Source: Paenibacillus oceani
Lineage (GTDB): Bacteria; Bacillota; Bacilli; Paenibacillales; NBRC-103111
DNA: 64,000 bases
NCBI RefSeq assembly: GCF_014705615.1
Contig: NZ_JACXJA010000029.1
Coordinates: 62,001-126,000 of the forward strand
Direction: 5' to 3'
Within the stretch, counting starts at the first letter, position 1. Each line of letters starts with the position of its first letter. Below the pieces are notes generated by a model. The model made no database searches. It saw nothing but the letters and a program-made list of their open reading frames with translations, and was not told the DNA's origin. Position numbers and translations under genes: made by a program. Below, in pieces: positions 45,116 through 54,634 of this stretch.

Positions 45116-46105
45116 ATGAAAGTGAACGGGGTATTTGAAGGAGGAGGCGTCAAAGCGATTGCGCTGGTAGGGGCGATCAAAGCCGCGGAGGAGCAAAATG
45201 TCCGGTTTCATCAAGTGGCTGGCACCTCCTCGGGAGCGATCGTAGCTTCGTTGCTGGCAGCGGGGTATACGGCGGACGAGTTGAAGAAAATGATGCTGGA
45301 GACACCCTTTACCGACTTCCTGGTCAAATCGTGGCTTCATCAAATCCGTCTGGTCGGCCCCGCCATTCGTCTGTTCGTTAAAAAAGGGCTGTATTCCGGT
45401 CAAAAGCTGGAGCAATGGGTGTCGCAAAAGCTTGCCGCGAAAGGTATCAAAACGTTCGCGGACCTGCCGCGCGACAAGCTGAGAATTATCGCTTCCGATA
45501 TATCAAGGGGCAGACTGCTCGTGCTGCCGCATGATATCCGGCAATACGGAATCGAGCCCGACCGGCTTCCGGTCTCCTACGCGATTCGGATGAGCACGAG
45601 CATCCCGTATTTTTTCGATCCGGTCGTCATTCGCAAGTCGGCGAAAGTGCGTCCCAAAGGCGAGATGTTTTCCGATCAATTCATTTATATTGTCGACGGC
45701 GGGCTGCTCAGCAATTTTCCGCTCTGGATCTACGACCAGCAAAACAGTAAAATTCCGGAAAACGAGCAAATTCCGACGGTGGGCTTCCATCTCGTCGGCC
45801 GGCAGGCGAACACGGCGCGTTCCATCCTAGGGCCGCTGTCGATGTTTCAGGCATTGTTCGCCACCATGATGGAAGCGCACGACGAGCGGTACATCGAGGA
45901 ATGGAACCGGTTCAGGACGATCAAAATCCCGACGCTGGGCGTGCGGGTAACGGACTTTGATATTACACCGGACAAAAGCATGGAATTGTATTATTCCGGC
46001 TATAGCGCCGCAAGCCAATATTTTAAGAAATGGTCGCATGAGCATTATGTCACTTGTTTCAATCAATTCATTCGCGACCGGACCGACAACGGACTGCTCG
46101 CTTAA
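45116..46105 (+). CDS. Patatin-like phospholipase
   Basis: The 329-residue protein has the glycine-rich oxyanion loop GVFEGGGVKAIALVG, the nucleophile elbow GTSSGA and the catalytic aspartate in DGGLLSNFP, the complete Ser-Asp dyad of patatins. It hydrolyses acyl esters of lipids. There is no signal peptide or obvious membrane segment, so it is probably cytosolic or membrane-peripheral. A strong terminator follows. Confidence 0.9.
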   Translation: MKVNGVFEGGGVKAIALVGAIKAAEEQNVRFHQVAGTSSGAIVASLLAAGYTADELKKMMLETPFTDFLVKSWLHQIRLVGPAIRLFVKKGLYSGQKLEQWVSQKLAAKGIKTFADLPRDKLRIIASDISRGRLLVLPHDIRQYGIEPDRLPVSYAIRMSTSIPYFFDPVVIRKSAKVRPKGEMFSDQFIYIVDGGLLSNFPLWIYDQQNSKIPENEQIPTVGFHLVGRQANTARSILGPLSMFQALFATMMEAHDERYIEEWNRFRTIKIPTLGVRVTDFDITPDKSMELYYSGYSAASQYFKKWSHEHYVTCFNQFIRDRTDNGLLA

Positions 46106-46151
46106 GCCGAAAATGCAGCCATAACGGGATGCGCCTGCAAGCGGAAAACGT

Positions 46152-46192
46152 GCCAAAAAGCCCCCGCCTAGTCGGCAAGGGCTTTTTTTGGC
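46152..46192 (+). terminator. Terminator of the patatin gene
   Basis: GCCAAAAAGCCC and GGGCTTTTTTTGGC form the stem with a T-rich right arm, 46 bases after the stop codon. Confidence 0.85.
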
Positions 46193-46202
46193 AGTTGTAC
46201 CC

Positions 46203-46502
46203 TTAATGGTACGTATGCGGCTTGTCGGTATCGTCGTCGTCCCGCTTATTGCCTTGAATGACGCGGAACGGGACATGCTTCTTTTTGGTTTTCGGTTTCG
46301 AGCGGGAAGAGGAGGGCGGCGCAGGTTTCCGGGATTGTGATTTTCTCCAGCGGGCCGGCGGAAATTTATAGAGAAGAAATACGCCTCCGAAGATGATTGC
46401 CGCCACCACCAAATTAAACGGATTGTCCTTTAACGAATAGATGATGCCGACGGCCATCAACACGATCAGGACGATGAAGAGCGGGTCCATGCGCCTTTTC
46501 AA
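46203..46502 (-). CDS. Small membrane protein of unknown function
   Basis: The 99-residue frame starts at TTG 46502, five bases after GGGGGAG. It has two membrane segments (FIVLIVLMAVGIIYSL and NLVVAAIIFGGVFLLY) and a long basic Lys/Arg/Ser/Pro-rich cytosolic tail ending in an acidic DDDDTD stretch. I do not recognise the family. It lies downstream of yqhQ on the same strand, 31 bases apart, and may be co-transcribed. Confidence 0.6.
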   Translation of the reverse strand: MKRRMDPLFIVLIVLMAVGIIYSLKDNPFNLVVAAIIFGGVFLLYKFPPARWRKSQSRKPAPPSSSRSKPKTKKKHVPFRVIQGNKRDDDDTDKPHTYH

Positions 46503-46533
46503 GGAAACTCCCCCTTTTCGGATAATGCTGTCC

Positions 46534-47496
46534 TTATACCGCTTTGCCGGAATCGCGTCCCACGTTAGTCAGCAAAGCCTGATCCAGTTCCAGCATGCGG
46601 TTGAACGAAGCGATCGATACTTCGACCTGCGAATCGTCGGGTTCCTTGGTTGTCAGCTTCTGAAGCCACAACCCCGGATATCCGAGCACGCGAAGCACCG
46701 GTATATCCCGCATCGAATTCGTAATGCGAAGCACTTCATAGGACAGCCCGATGACGAGCGGCAGCAGAGCGATCCGCAGCCATAACCTTTCCCATAAGCT
46801 ATCGTATTCGAAAAACGAATAAACGATCACACCGACAATAACGGTAAATACGATAAAGCTGCTGCCGCACCGGTAATGAAGCGTGTTGAACTTCTGTACG
46901 TTGGCTACAGTCAATTCCTTGCCGGCTTCGTAAGCGCTAATTACTTTATGTTCGGCGCCGTGATACTGGAACAACCGTTTGATGAGCGGGGTAAGCGAAA
47001 TGAAATAAATGTAGCCGATCAGCAGCATAATTTTGATGACGCCTTCCAGCAAGTTGTGCAAAATCTGGTTTTCGAACAAGTTCTGAAACAATAGCTGCTC
47101 GATAAAGGCCGGCACCAGCGTAAAGACGAATTTGCCGAATAAGAACGAAATTACACCAACGACTGCTACTCCGAGGATCAGCGTAAGATTGCCCATTCCG
47201 CCGGACTTCTTTTCTTCCGTCGCTTCTTCCCCTGTCTCATCCTCCGCGTATTTCTCGGCCGAGAAGTTCAAATGCTGCGCCCCTTTGGCGCTGGATTCGA
47301 TAATACCGACGATGCCGCGCAGCAGCGGGATTTTTTTGAGTTTGTTGACCCATGCGACTTCTTGACGGGGCACCTCATAAAAATCGATTTGTTTGTCTTT
47401 TCTCCGGACGGCCGTAACGTTAACCGTTTTGCCGGCGAACATGACGCCTTCCATAACCGCTTGGCCGCCGTAGATAGCTCTCTGATTTTGTGACAA
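46534..47496 (-). CDS. yqhQ: YqhQ-like DUF1385 membrane protein
   Basis: From TTG 47496 the product is 320 residues and starts SQNQRAIYGGQAVMEGVMFA, as does B. subtilis YqhQ. AAAAGGAGGG lies eight bases upstream, which decides this start; the frame is open further 5' without support. Membrane segments surround the conserved QYHGAEHKVISAYEAGKELT and HYRCGSSFIVF motifs. The function is not established. The gene order yqhQ, yqhR, aroQ, Xaa-Pro peptidase, efp is as in Bacillus. Confidence 0.92.
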   Translation of the reverse strand: MSQNQRAIYGGQAVMEGVMFAGKTVNVTAVRRKDKQIDFYEVPRQEVAWVNKLKKIPLLRGIVGIIESSAKGAQHLNFSAEKYAEDETGEEATEEKKSGGMGNLTLILGVAVVGVISFLFGKFVFTLVPAFIEQLLFQNLFENQILHNLLEGVIKIMLLIGYIYFISLTPLIKRLFQYHGAEHKVISAYEAGKELTVANVQKFNTLHYRCGSSFIVFTVIVGVIVYSFFEYDSLWERLWLRIALLPLVIGLSYEVLRITNSMRDIPVLRVLGYPGLWLQKLTTKEPDDSQVEVSIASFNRMLELDQALLTNVGRDSGKAV

Positions 47497-47714
47497 TGAA
47501 GCCGCCCTCCTTTTCGGGAATACCTGATCGGTCATAGGATCGCCAAATCTGCCGTTCGATTGAACAGGAACAGCAGACCGGCCGATTGTTCCCTGTGCGT
47601 TTGTTGTGAATCCTTTCTCTACATTGTAACGAATTCCGGCGTCGAACGCCACCCGATTACTTTGCTTTCTCCTGTGCATAATAAGGAGAGATTGCCGGAA
47701 AGGAACGGGATGAC

Positions 47715-48215
47715 ATGTCGCATCGTCCGCAAATTGAGGAACAGACGAATGTATGGTCGTTCGCTCTGCAGATCGGCTTCTTCGCCGGACTGATCTGGGG
47801 CGGAGTTAAAGCTGTCGAATATTATTTCAAATTTACGAAAATACCTCCCTGGTTTTTGGCCAAGCCGTTTTTTGCAGCTTCCTTTATGAATACACCGGCG
47901 GGTTTCTGGATGGGGTGGCTGACGTTTATCGTCTTCTCCTTGCTGGCCTCGCTGCTCTATGCCGCGCTGCTGCGCAAAGTCAGAGGGCCGTGGGCGGGGA
48001 TCGGATACGGGGCGGCATGGTGGGCGCTTCTCTACTTGCTGGTCGGACCTTCTACGGGGATGATGAGATGGATATACCGGTACGACTGGAATACGATCTT
48101 GACGGAAATTAGCCTGTGGCTGGTATGGGGGCTGTTCATCGGGTTTTCGATCGCCTTCGAATTTACGGACGAGAGGGAGAGAGAGCCGACGCTGCCGGGC
48201 AAATCAAGCGGCTGA
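47715..48215 (+). CDS. yqhR: YqhR-like membrane protein
   Basis: The 166-residue protein has four predicted membrane segments (FALQIGFFAGLIWGGVKAVE, LTFIVFSLLASLLYAALLR, YGAAWWALLYLLVGP, ISLWLVWGLFIGFSIAF). Position between yqhQ and aroQ and general features match YqhR of Bacillus, of unknown function. GGAAAGGA precedes the ATG. Confidence 0.85.
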   Translation: MSHRPQIEEQTNVWSFALQIGFFAGLIWGGVKAVEYYFKFTKIPPWFLAKPFFAASFMNTPAGFWMGWLTFIVFSLLASLLYAALLRKVRGPWAGIGYGAAWWALLYLLVGPSTGMMRWIYRYDWNTILTEISLWLVWGLFIGFSIAFEFTDEREREPTLPGKSSG

Positions 48216-48308
48216 CAGGCGAATCGCGGCCAAAAAAAGGTTCTCAAAGCGGGGAAACTTATGGTAAAATGGCTTCGGTTCGATTCTTCCGATCGGGTGG
48301 TGAATAGC

Positions 48309-48758
48309 TTGTACAACATATTGGTTCTGCACGGCCCGAACTTGAATATGCTGGGCATACGCGAGCCGGGCGTATACGGGACGTCGACGCTGGCCTCGAT
48401 CGAGGAGAGATTATCCAATCTGGCGCAGGCGCTCGGCATCCGGCTCGAATTCCTTCAGTCCAACCATGAAGGGGTGCTGATTGACCGGATTCACGAGGCG
48501 TTCGGGACGAAGGACGGCATATTGATGAATCCGGGTGCCTTTACCCACTACAGCTATGCGCTGCGCGACGCCATTTCTTCCGTTCAGCTGCCGGTTGTGG
48601 AAGTTCATTTATCGAATATTCATAAACGGGAGACGTTTCGTCATACGTCGGTGATCGCGCCCGTCGCGGTCGGCCAGATCGCCGGATTCGGCGCACAGAG
48701 CTATGAGCTTGGGCTGCTGGCGCTTCATCGTTTTCTTGAGGAAAGGGGCGAATCTTGA
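48309..48758 (+). CDS. aroQ: 3-dehydroquinate dehydratase, type II
   Basis: The enzyme removes water from 3-dehydroquinate in the shikimate pathway. It starts [20 protein letters not shown], with the flexible-loop arginine and tyrosine in REPGVYG and the catalytic histidine in [13 protein letters not shown] choose TTG 48309 (149 residues) by comparison with the family length; GTG 48300 and ATG 48261 are in frame and would add 3 or 16 residues. It overlaps the next gene by one base (TGATG). Confidence 0.92.
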   Translation: MYNILVLHGPNLNMLGIREPGVYGTSTLASIEERLSNLAQALGIRLEFLQSNHEGVLIDRIHEAFGTKDGILMNPGAFTHYSYALRDAISSVQLPVVEVHLSNIHKRETFRHTSVIAPVAVGQIAGFGAQSYELGLLALHRFLEERGES

Positions 48759-49825
48759 TGGATCGTCTGGCCCGTCTGCGAGCGTTGATGCAGGAGCGCA
48801 GGCTGGAAGCGCTGTTCGTGACCGGATCGCATAACCGTCACTATTTATCGGGATTTACCGGATCTTCCGGCTATTTGCTTATTACGGCCGACAAAGCCTA
48901 CTTACTTACCGATTTCCGCTATATGACGCAGGCAGCCGATCAGGCCAAAGGGTTTGAGATCGTAGAGCATGCGCCGAAGGTCGGAGAGACAGTCCGTCAG
49001 TTGCTCGATAGTCTGCGCATTCAGGAGGTCGGGTTCGAGCAGCAGCATGTGACCTACGCTTCCTATACCGTGTATGCGGCGGATCTCGGACCGATCAAGC
49101 TGGTGCCCGCCGAGCCGCTCGTCGAACTTCTGCGGATGGTGAAGGATCAGTCGGAGCTTGCGGTGATGCAGGAAGCTGCCGAACTCGCGGACAAGACGTT
49201 CGAGCACGTTCTGACGACCTTGAAGCCGGGCATTACGGAAAACGACGTTGCGCTGACGATCGAATTTTATATGCGCCAGCACGGCGCGGCATCCGTTTCG
49301 TTCGAGACGATCGTCGCTTCGGGCGAACGCTCCGCCCTGCCTCACGGCAAAGCAAGCGGCCGGGTTCTACGCTCCGGCGAGTTCGTGAAGATGGACTTCG
49401 GCGCTTATTATAAAGGGTACTGCTCCGATATTACCCGCACCGTAATGCTGGGCAAACCGACCGAGAAGCACCGGGAGCTGTACGATATCGTGCTGGAAGC
49501 CCAGATGCATACGCTGGAGCACATCCGTCCCGGGATGACCGGAAAAGCGGCGGACGCGCTGGCACGCGACGTCATCCGCAAGTGCGGGTACGGCGACCAT
49601 TTCGGGCACGGCACCGGGCATGGCCTAGGGATGGAAGTTCACGAAGCGCCCCGACTGTCCATGCTGAGCGATACCGTACTGAAACCGGGAATGACCGTCA
49701 CCGTCGAGCCTGGTATCTACTTGCCCGGATTCGGCGGAGTACGCATCGAGGACGACGTTGTCGTCACCGACAGCGGGGTCCGCAGATTGACACAGTCGAC
49801 AAAAGACTTTATTATCATCGATTAG
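48758..49825 (+). CDS. M24-family Xaa-Pro peptidase (YqhT)
   Basis: The 355-residue protein has the creatinase N-terminal domain and the pita-bread metallopeptidase domain with all five metal ligands: aspartates in DFGAYYKGYCSDITRT, histidine in GHGTGHGLG, and glutamates in VEPGIYLPG and VRIEDDV. It cleaves N-terminal residues before proline. ATG 48758 has GAAAGGGG ten bases upstream. It lies directly before efp, which encodes a factor for polyproline translation, as in B. subtilis. Confidence 0.94.
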   Translation: MDRLARLRALMQERRLEALFVTGSHNRHYLSGFTGSSGYLLITADKAYLLTDFRYMTQAADQAKGFEIVEHAPKVGETVRQLLDSLRIQEVGFEQQHVTYASYTVYAADLGPIKLVPAEPLVELLRMVKDQSELAVMQEAAELADKTFEHVLTTLKPGITENDVALTIEFYMRQHGAASVSFETIVASGERSALPHGKASGRVLRSGEFVKMDFGAYYKGYCSDITRTVMLGKPTEKHRELYDIVLEAQMHTLEHIRPGMTGKAADALARDVIRKCGYGDHFGHGTGHGLGMEVHEAPRLSMLSDTVLKPGMTVTVEPGIYLPGFGGVRIEDDVVVTDSGVRRLTQSTKDFIIID

Positions 49826-49890
49826 TGAACCTTTTTTTGCAGATGGACACGCAGAAGACACGACTATCCACATTTTAGGAGGAACCGATT

Positions 49891-50448
49891 TTGATTTCTG
49901 TTAACGATTTCCGCACTGGCTTGACGATCGAAGTAGACGGCGACATTTTTACCGTACTTGATTTCCAGCACGTTAAACCGGGTAAAGGCGCAGCCTTCGT
50001 TCGCTCGAAGCTAAAAAACTTGCGCAACGGCAACACGGTGGAGCGGACGTTCCGCGCCGGCGAAGACGTAGGCCGCGCGCACGTCGAAAACCGTGCGATG
50101 CAATATTTGTATGCGAGCGGTCAAGAACATACGTTCATGGATAACGAAACCTACGACCAGATTACGCTTCCTGCTTCGCAGCTCGAATGGGAGCTGAACT
50201 TCCTCAAGGAAAATATGACGATCAGCATCGTCAGCTACCACGGCGAGATTCTCGGCATTAACCTGCCGAACAGCGTCGAGCTGAAGGTGGTGGAGTCGGA
50301 GCCTGGAATCAAAGGCAATACCGCTCAAGGCGCCACCAAAAATGCGAAGATGGAAACCGGCCTGAACGTTCAAGTACCGCTGTTCATCAACGAAGGCGAC
50401 GTTCTTCTGATCGGCACGGGCGACGGCAAATACATTTCCCGTGCTTAG
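49891..50448 (+). CDS. efp: Elongation factor P
   Basis: The 185-residue three-domain protein relieves ribosome stalling at proline runs. It starts at TTG 49891 with AGGAGG eight bases upstream. The tip lysine that reaches the peptidyl-transferase centre is K32 in [12 protein letters not shown]. The C-terminal signature [20 protein letters not shown] and [20 protein letters not shown] are intact. Confidence 0.97.
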   Translation: MISVNDFRTGLTIEVDGDIFTVLDFQHVKPGKGAAFVRSKLKNLRNGNTVERTFRAGEDVGRAHVENRAMQYLYASGQEHTFMDNETYDQITLPASQLEWELNFLKENMTISIVSYHGEILGINLPNSVELKVVESEPGIKGNTAQGATKNAKMETGLNVQVPLFINEGDVLLIGTGDGKYISRA

Positions 50449-50474
50449 CAGCATACTCTCAACGTGTCCCAAAG

Positions 50475-50512
50475 CAGCATCCTGTCACGAATTATCGTGG
50501 GGATGCTTTTTT
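50475..50512 (+). terminator. efp terminator
   Basis: AGCATCC and GGATGCT close a stem around TGTCACG...CGTGG, followed by TTTTTT, about 27 bases after the stop codon. Confidence 0.88.
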
Positions 50513-50529
50513 GGTTTGGAGAGCAATAG

Positions 50530-50554
50530 AAAAAGAGGGGCTTGATGGCCCCTC
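50530..50554 (-). terminator. Aspartokinase terminator
   Basis: GAGGGGC and GCCCCTC form a seven-base stem with a six-base loop; on the minus strand TTTTTC follows, 17 bases after the stop codon. Confidence 0.85.
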
Positions 50555-50570
50555 CGGAATAAGTTCAATA

Positions 50571-51929
50571 TCAGGAATTAAAAAATGCGCCGTGCAAAGC
50601 GACAATCGCCTTGTTCATATCGCTGTTCTGAATGCCGAACATAATGCTGCTTTCGGATGCGCCCTGGTTGATCATCTCCAGGTTTACCCGGGCGTCGGCC
50701 AGTGCTCCGGTAGCGCGCTTGGCCACGCCGATCTGCTTGCTCATCCCGTCGCCGACGATCATAATCAGCGCAATCCCGCGCTGGACGATCAGCTTGTCCG
50801 GCTGCAGCTCCGCACGAATTCTCTGCAGCACTTGCTGTTCGACTTCGCTCGTAAACGTAGATTCCTTAATAATGACCGAGATGTGATCGATGCCCGACGG
50901 CGTATGCTCGTAGGACAGGTCGGCATCCTCGATAATTTGTAGCAGGCGCCGGCCGAATCCTTTCTCGCGGTTCATCAAATATTTGCTTAAGAAGATGGAG
51001 CAGAAGTCCGACGATCCGGCTACGCCGACAACCGGCAGCTCGTGATTGTGACGCTCCAGCGAAATAAGCGTGCCGCGCGACTCGGGGTTGTTCGTGTTCC
51101 GGATATGAACCGGAATTTTCGCGTTGAAGGCCGGCTGCAGCGCCTCGTCGTGAAGGACCGAGAACCCGGCGTAGGACAACTCCCGCATCTCCGCATACGT
51201 CATCTCGTGGATGGCCGCCGGATTGTCCACGATCCGCGGGTCTGCGGCAAAAACGTTGTCGACGTCGGTGAAGTTCTCATAAACGTCCGCCTGAACAGCC
51301 GCTGCGAGAATCGCACCCGTAATGTCCGAGCCTCCGCGTGGGAAGGCGACGAGGTTGCCGTTTTTGGCGTATCCGTAAAAGCCGGGGAAAATGATGCGGT
51401 GCGCGTTGTCCCGCAGCGAACGAAGCAGCTCGTACGATTCCGGCAGCACTTGAGCGTTCCCCGGCTCGTCGCTGAGTACAAGACCGGCTTCCTTCGGATC
51501 TACATATATAAAATCATGCCCCTCCTTGTGCAGGAAAGCGGCAAGCAATCTGGCACTGAATTCTTCACCCAATGCTTTGATCGAATCGGTATAGCGCGCA
51601 CGATGGCTGCGGTCGCCTTCACCTCTGGACTTCAGCAGCCCGGCGATCTGCTCGAACTCTTCCCGGGGCAGCTCCAATCCTTCGATAATGCCGGCGAACC
51701 GGTCGAGAATCGTCTGCGCTACCTGTTCCACTCCCGTACCGTTCAGCTTGGCTTCGGCATAGGCGATCAGCAAATCGGTCACCTTCGTGTCCGGTTTATC
51801 TCTCTTTCCGGGTGCGGATACTACTACAATTTTTCTGTCAGCGTCGGCCAGCGCAATAGCGGCCACTTTGCGGAACTGATCGGCGGAAGCAAGCGATGTG
51901 CCGCCGAACTTGCACACTTTTAAAGCCAT
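50571..51929 (-). CDS. Aspartate kinase (AK III/YclM type)
   Basis: The 452-residue enzyme phosphorylates aspartate, the first step to lysine, threonine, methionine and, in spore formers, dipicolinate and diaminopimelate. It starts LKVCKFGGTSLASADQFRKV, contains AFPRGGSDITGAILAAAV and ENFTDVDNVFAADPRIV, and ends with tandem ACT domains (SVIIKESTFTSEVEQQVLQR, VNLEMINQGASESSIMFG). The long kinase domain and single-chain layout match the monofunctional YclM class rather than the LysC class with its internal start. AGGAGG precedes the ATG. Confidence 0.93.
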   Translation of the reverse strand: MALKVCKFGGTSLASADQFRKVAAIALADADRKIVVVSAPGKRDKPDTKVTDLLIAYAEAKLNGTGVEQVAQTILDRFAGIIEGLELPREEFEQIAGLLKSRGEGDRSHRARYTDSIKALGEEFSARLLAAFLHKEGHDFIYVDPKEAGLVLSDEPGNAQVLPESYELLRSLRDNAHRIIFPGFYGYAKNGNLVAFPRGGSDITGAILAAAVQADVYENFTDVDNVFAADPRIVDNPAAIHEMTYAEMRELSYAGFSVLHDEALQPAFNAKIPVHIRNTNNPESRGTLISLERHNHELPVVGVAGSSDFCSIFLSKYLMNREKGFGRRLLQIIEDADLSYEHTPSGIDHISVIIKESTFTSEVEQQVLQRIRAELQPDKLIVQRGIALIMIVGDGMSKQIGVAKRATGALADARVNLEMINQGASESSIMFGIQNSDMNKAIVALHGAFFNS

Positions 51930-52006
51930 GACGTCTCCTCCTATACGGACTCTTCTGATACACTACCACAAAGAGTGCAGTGGATTCAACGGCAATTCAC
52001 GCCGGT

Positions 52007-52471
52007 TTACTGAATTTTTCCGAACAGAAAGCTGGCAATTTTAAGCAGCAAAGCGGTAATTCCTGCGGCCATCAGGGGTCCGACCGGTATCCCTCTCATA
52101 AAGATGATCCCGAAGATCGAACCGATGACAAGCCCGACGATCAACTGCGGGTCCACCTTAAGCAGATCGAGTCCTTTGCCGTTCATATAAGTGGCTATGG
52201 CGCCGCCGAGCAGGGCGATTACACCCGGCCAGGACGTGAAGACGGCCGTAATGTCCTTGGTCGAGATCCGCTCGCTGGCAAACGGCACCAGCACCCCCAT
52301 GGTCAAAAACAAGAGGCCCAATTCCAGGCCTCTTCGTTCGATAGACGGCAGAAAACGTTCCAGGTGAATCAGCTTCACGATAAGCAGGATGCAGGCAGCG
52401 GTCGTAATGATCGGCGAACGGCCGATCATCCCTACGATAATTAACAGCAATAGCAGCAGTTCGCCGTTCAT
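52007..52471 (-). CDS. DUF441-family membrane protein
   Basis: From ATG 52471 (AAGGGG nine bases upstream) the product is 154 residues with four membrane segments. [33 protein letters not shown] and the end [19 protein letters not shown] are typical of the YtwI/DUF441 family, whose function is unknown. The frame is open much further upstream through the comB gene, but that part has no family support. Confidence 0.88.
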   Translation of the reverse strand: MNGELLLLLLIIVGMIGRSPIITTAACILLIVKLIHLERFLPSIERRGLELGLLFLTMGVLVPFASERISTKDITAVFTSWPGVIALLGGAIATYMNGKGLDLLKVDPQLIVGLVIGSIFGIIFMRGIPVGPLMAAGITALLLKIASFLFGKIQ

Positions 52472-52527
52472 AGAATGGCCCCTTGTCCTTCTGGATTCTC
52501 GTACTAGTGTATGAGAGGAAGGGGGGA

Positions 52528-53235
52528 TTAGAACACAATCATTCTTTGATCCTGGAATACGGGGACCAGATCGAACCGGTTCATTTGGGCGCAATACAGC
52601 ACATCGTCCTTTTGCGCGAGCTTGATCAGCTTTTTGCCGCTGGCGCAGGCAAGCAGAATCTGCTCGATCTGCCCGCTTGCCGATTCGAAAGCCAGCTTCA
52701 TCGCCAGGCCCAGATCGTTCATCCCGGTGCGCTCGCCGAGCCGCTCCAGATGATGAAGGAGCAGGCCGGCGCACAAGCCGTCCTCCAGACAGAAGTCGTC
52801 CTGCGTTCCGGCGCAAAGAATCGCGATATCGCGGTTTAGAGCGAATGCGGTTTTGGCGCAGGCTTCGGCGTTCAGCATACTTCCCGCCAGCACCCGGCTT
52901 GCTTTCTGCGATTTCTGGATCGCCCTGGTGCCGTTCGTCGTCGTCAGGATGACGCGCCTCCCCGAACATTCGGAGCCCGTATATTCAAATGGAGAATTGC
53001 CGTAATCGAAGCCTGCGATTTTTTTGCAGTACCGTTCGCCGCCGAGCAGATCGCCAGGCTCCTGCAGCTGCTTCGCCTGATGGACCGTCTCGACGGGAAC
53101 GACGGCGGAACAGCCATGGGCCAGCGCGGTTACGATCGTGCTGGTTGCCCGCAGCACGTCGACGACGATAACCGTCTTATGAATGAAGTCATCCGAACGG
53201 GCTTCGTTCACACTCGCGATGACGTCCACAAACAT
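52528..53235 (-). CDS. comB: 2-phosphosulfolactate phosphatase
   Basis: The 235-residue ComB-family protein dephosphorylates phosphosulfolactate. It has [40 protein letters not shown] and TTNGTRAI, plus the acidic [20 protein letters not shown], all typical. With the comA-type gene 28 bases upstream it makes 3-sulfolactate, which Bacillus accumulates in spores (yitC-yitD there). Its neighbourhood next to the spoIIIA operon fits a sporulation role. Confidence 0.9.
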   Translation of the reverse strand: MFVDVIASVNEARSDDFIHKTVIVVDVLRATSTIVTALAHGCSAVVPVETVHQAKQLQEPGDLLGGERYCKKIAGFDYGNSPFEYTGSECSGRRVILTTTNGTRAIQKSQKASRVLAGSMLNAEACAKTAFALNRDIAILCAGTQDDFCLEDGLCAGLLLHHLERLGERTGMNDLGLAMKLAFESASGQIEQILLACASGKKLIKLAQKDDVLYCAQMNRFDLVPVFQDQRMIVF

Positions 53236-53263
53236 GTTCGATCCCTCGCTTCTTCCATTAATC

Positions 53264-54070
53264 TTATCTTTCCGGCTGTGGATGCAGAAACGTATCGGAA
53301 CGCAGCCCTCTGCGCAGCGATTCCAGCGAATAGACGTCCTGCGGCGCGATATTGCCGAGATTGACCGAGCATCCCGCGATTTTCAGCAGGTGAATCTGCT
53401 GCTGCTTCTGCGGAGCTTCCCATAAAATCCGTCCGGGGTCCGGCAACTGCCCCAGGATGCTTCGCAATTCCTCGTCCCGGCACTCTCCGTCCGCGTCGAA
53501 GATGCCGACCCCCTCGCCGGATTCCCTTGCTTCAATCGTAACGAGCTCCGCTCCGTGCTGAAGGTCGAGCAGAACCGTTTCCAGCAACTGTTCGGTGTTA
53601 ATGACGGAGCCCCACAGCTTTTTTCCGTACTCCGTATATACAGTAAGCCCCGCCTCGCGGGCGCGCCGAATGAGAGAGTTGCGGACCGAACGATCCATCT
53701 CGATGGTGCCGTCGGACACTTCCACGGCGGTAAAGCCGAGGCGGCCGATCGTATCGAAAAAGTCGGTTAATGTATGTTGGGCGACGGCTACTTCGAGGAA
53801 CGTGCCTCCGGGCATCGTGGCAACCTGATATTCCCGGGCGAGCTCGATTTTCCGCTTCAACAGGCCGACCGGATATAGAGGCGTCGTGCCGAACCCGATT
53901 TTCAGCAGGTCGATGTAAGACGCTGACGTTTCGAGCAAATCTTCGAAAGCATGGAGGCCGAGACCTTTGTCGATGACCATCGTTATGCCGCAAGACCGCG
54001 GCTTGAACGTTCGACATCCGGTCGGGTCCCGCAATTGCGGATGCCACTCCAGCTGTGAAGTTACGTCCAT
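53264..54070 (-). CDS. comA: Phosphosulfolactate synthase
   Basis: The 268-residue ComA-family TIM-barrel enzyme adds sulfite to phosphoenolpyruvate. It shows TMVIDKGLGLHAFEDLLETS, YIDLLKIGFGTTPLYP, GGTFLEVAVAQ and EVSDGTIEMD, with the family's metal- and PEP-binding residues. It is the YitD counterpart and is unrelated to competence ComA. GAGGAG is about ten bases before the ATG. It uses PEP, which links it to the PPDK-based PEP supply in this genome. Confidence 0.9.
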   Translation of the reverse strand: MDVTSQLEWHPQLRDPTGCRTFKPRSCGITMVIDKGLGLHAFEDLLETSASYIDLLKIGFGTTPLYPVGLLKRKIELAREYQVATMPGGTFLEVAVAQHTLTDFFDTIGRLGFTAVEVSDGTIEMDRSVRNSLIRRAREAGLTVYTEYGKKLWGSVINTEQLLETVLLDLQHGAELVTIEARESGEGVGIFDADGECRDEELRSILGQLPDPGRILWEAPQKQQQIHLLKIAGCSVNLGNIAPQDVYSLESLRRGLRSDTFLHPQPER

Positions 54071-54300
54071 AAAACAAGTCTCCTCGCTGTAAAGGATTGG
54101 TTAATTGTCTGCAAGCAATATATGCAGCCGCCCGGAGCGTGGTGCCCGGTATGCCTAAACTGGGACGCGCCTGCATAGGATGGGGAGAGGGGCGTCTCGG
54201 ACGAGTTGGCACAGCACAATCGGAGTGCGGCGGAAATGAACGGCATCCGCATTGGAGCTTCCGCGGGGCGTACGGCATCGCCAAGGAAGGAGGGAGAAGG

Positions 54301-54567
54301 ATGATCAATAAAATCGTCATGAGTATGGCTGGTCTAAGGCTGTTTTCCGGCAGTCTGGAAATAGTGGCCGCGCTGATCATGCTCCGGCTTAACCAGGTGG
54401 ACAAGGCGCTGCTGGTCAATTCGGGGCTGGCGATCGTCGGACCGCTGACTCTTCTAGCGACCACCACGATCGGATTGGTAGGATTGGCCGATAAACTGTC
54501 GTTTACGAAGATGCTGTGGGTTGGCGTCGGCGTTACTTTCATTTTCATAGGCATTTTAAAAAAATAG
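54301..54567 (+). CDS. yqhV: YqhV-like DUF2619 membrane protein
   Basis: The 88-residue protein has three membrane segments (SMAGLRLFSGSLEIVAALIM, SGLAIVGPLTLLATTTIGLV, MLWVGVGVTFIFIGILK). It sits directly before spoIIIAA, as in B. subtilis. GGAGGGAGAAGG precedes the ATG. Function unknown. Confidence 0.88.
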   Translation: MINKIVMSMAGLRLFSGSLEIVAALIMLRLNQVDKALLVNSGLAIVGPLTLLATTTIGLVGLADKLSFTKMLWVGVGVTFIFIGILKK

Positions 54568-54568
54568 G

Positions 54569-54597
54569 GAATAAACGCCTTGTCCGGGCATATAGAT
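54569..54597 (+). promoter_or_regulatory. Candidate sigma-E promoter of the spoIIIA operon
   Basis: GAATAAA (54569) and CATATAGAT (54589) are 13 bases apart and resemble the sigma-E -35 (GHATART) and -10 (CATACAHT) elements at most positions. The site lies 38 bases before the spoIIIAA start. The operon is known to be sigma-E dependent in B. subtilis. Confidence 0.6.
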
Positions 54598-54634
54598 GAG
54601 AGTAAACGACTGGACAACCCGGGGAGGAACCGCG

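Noticed and set aside
52472-52969. Upstream extension of the DUF441 frame by 166 residues
   Set aside because: The extension lies within comB on the same strand, is rich in Arg and Gly, and a good ribosome binding site marks ATG 52471 as the real start.
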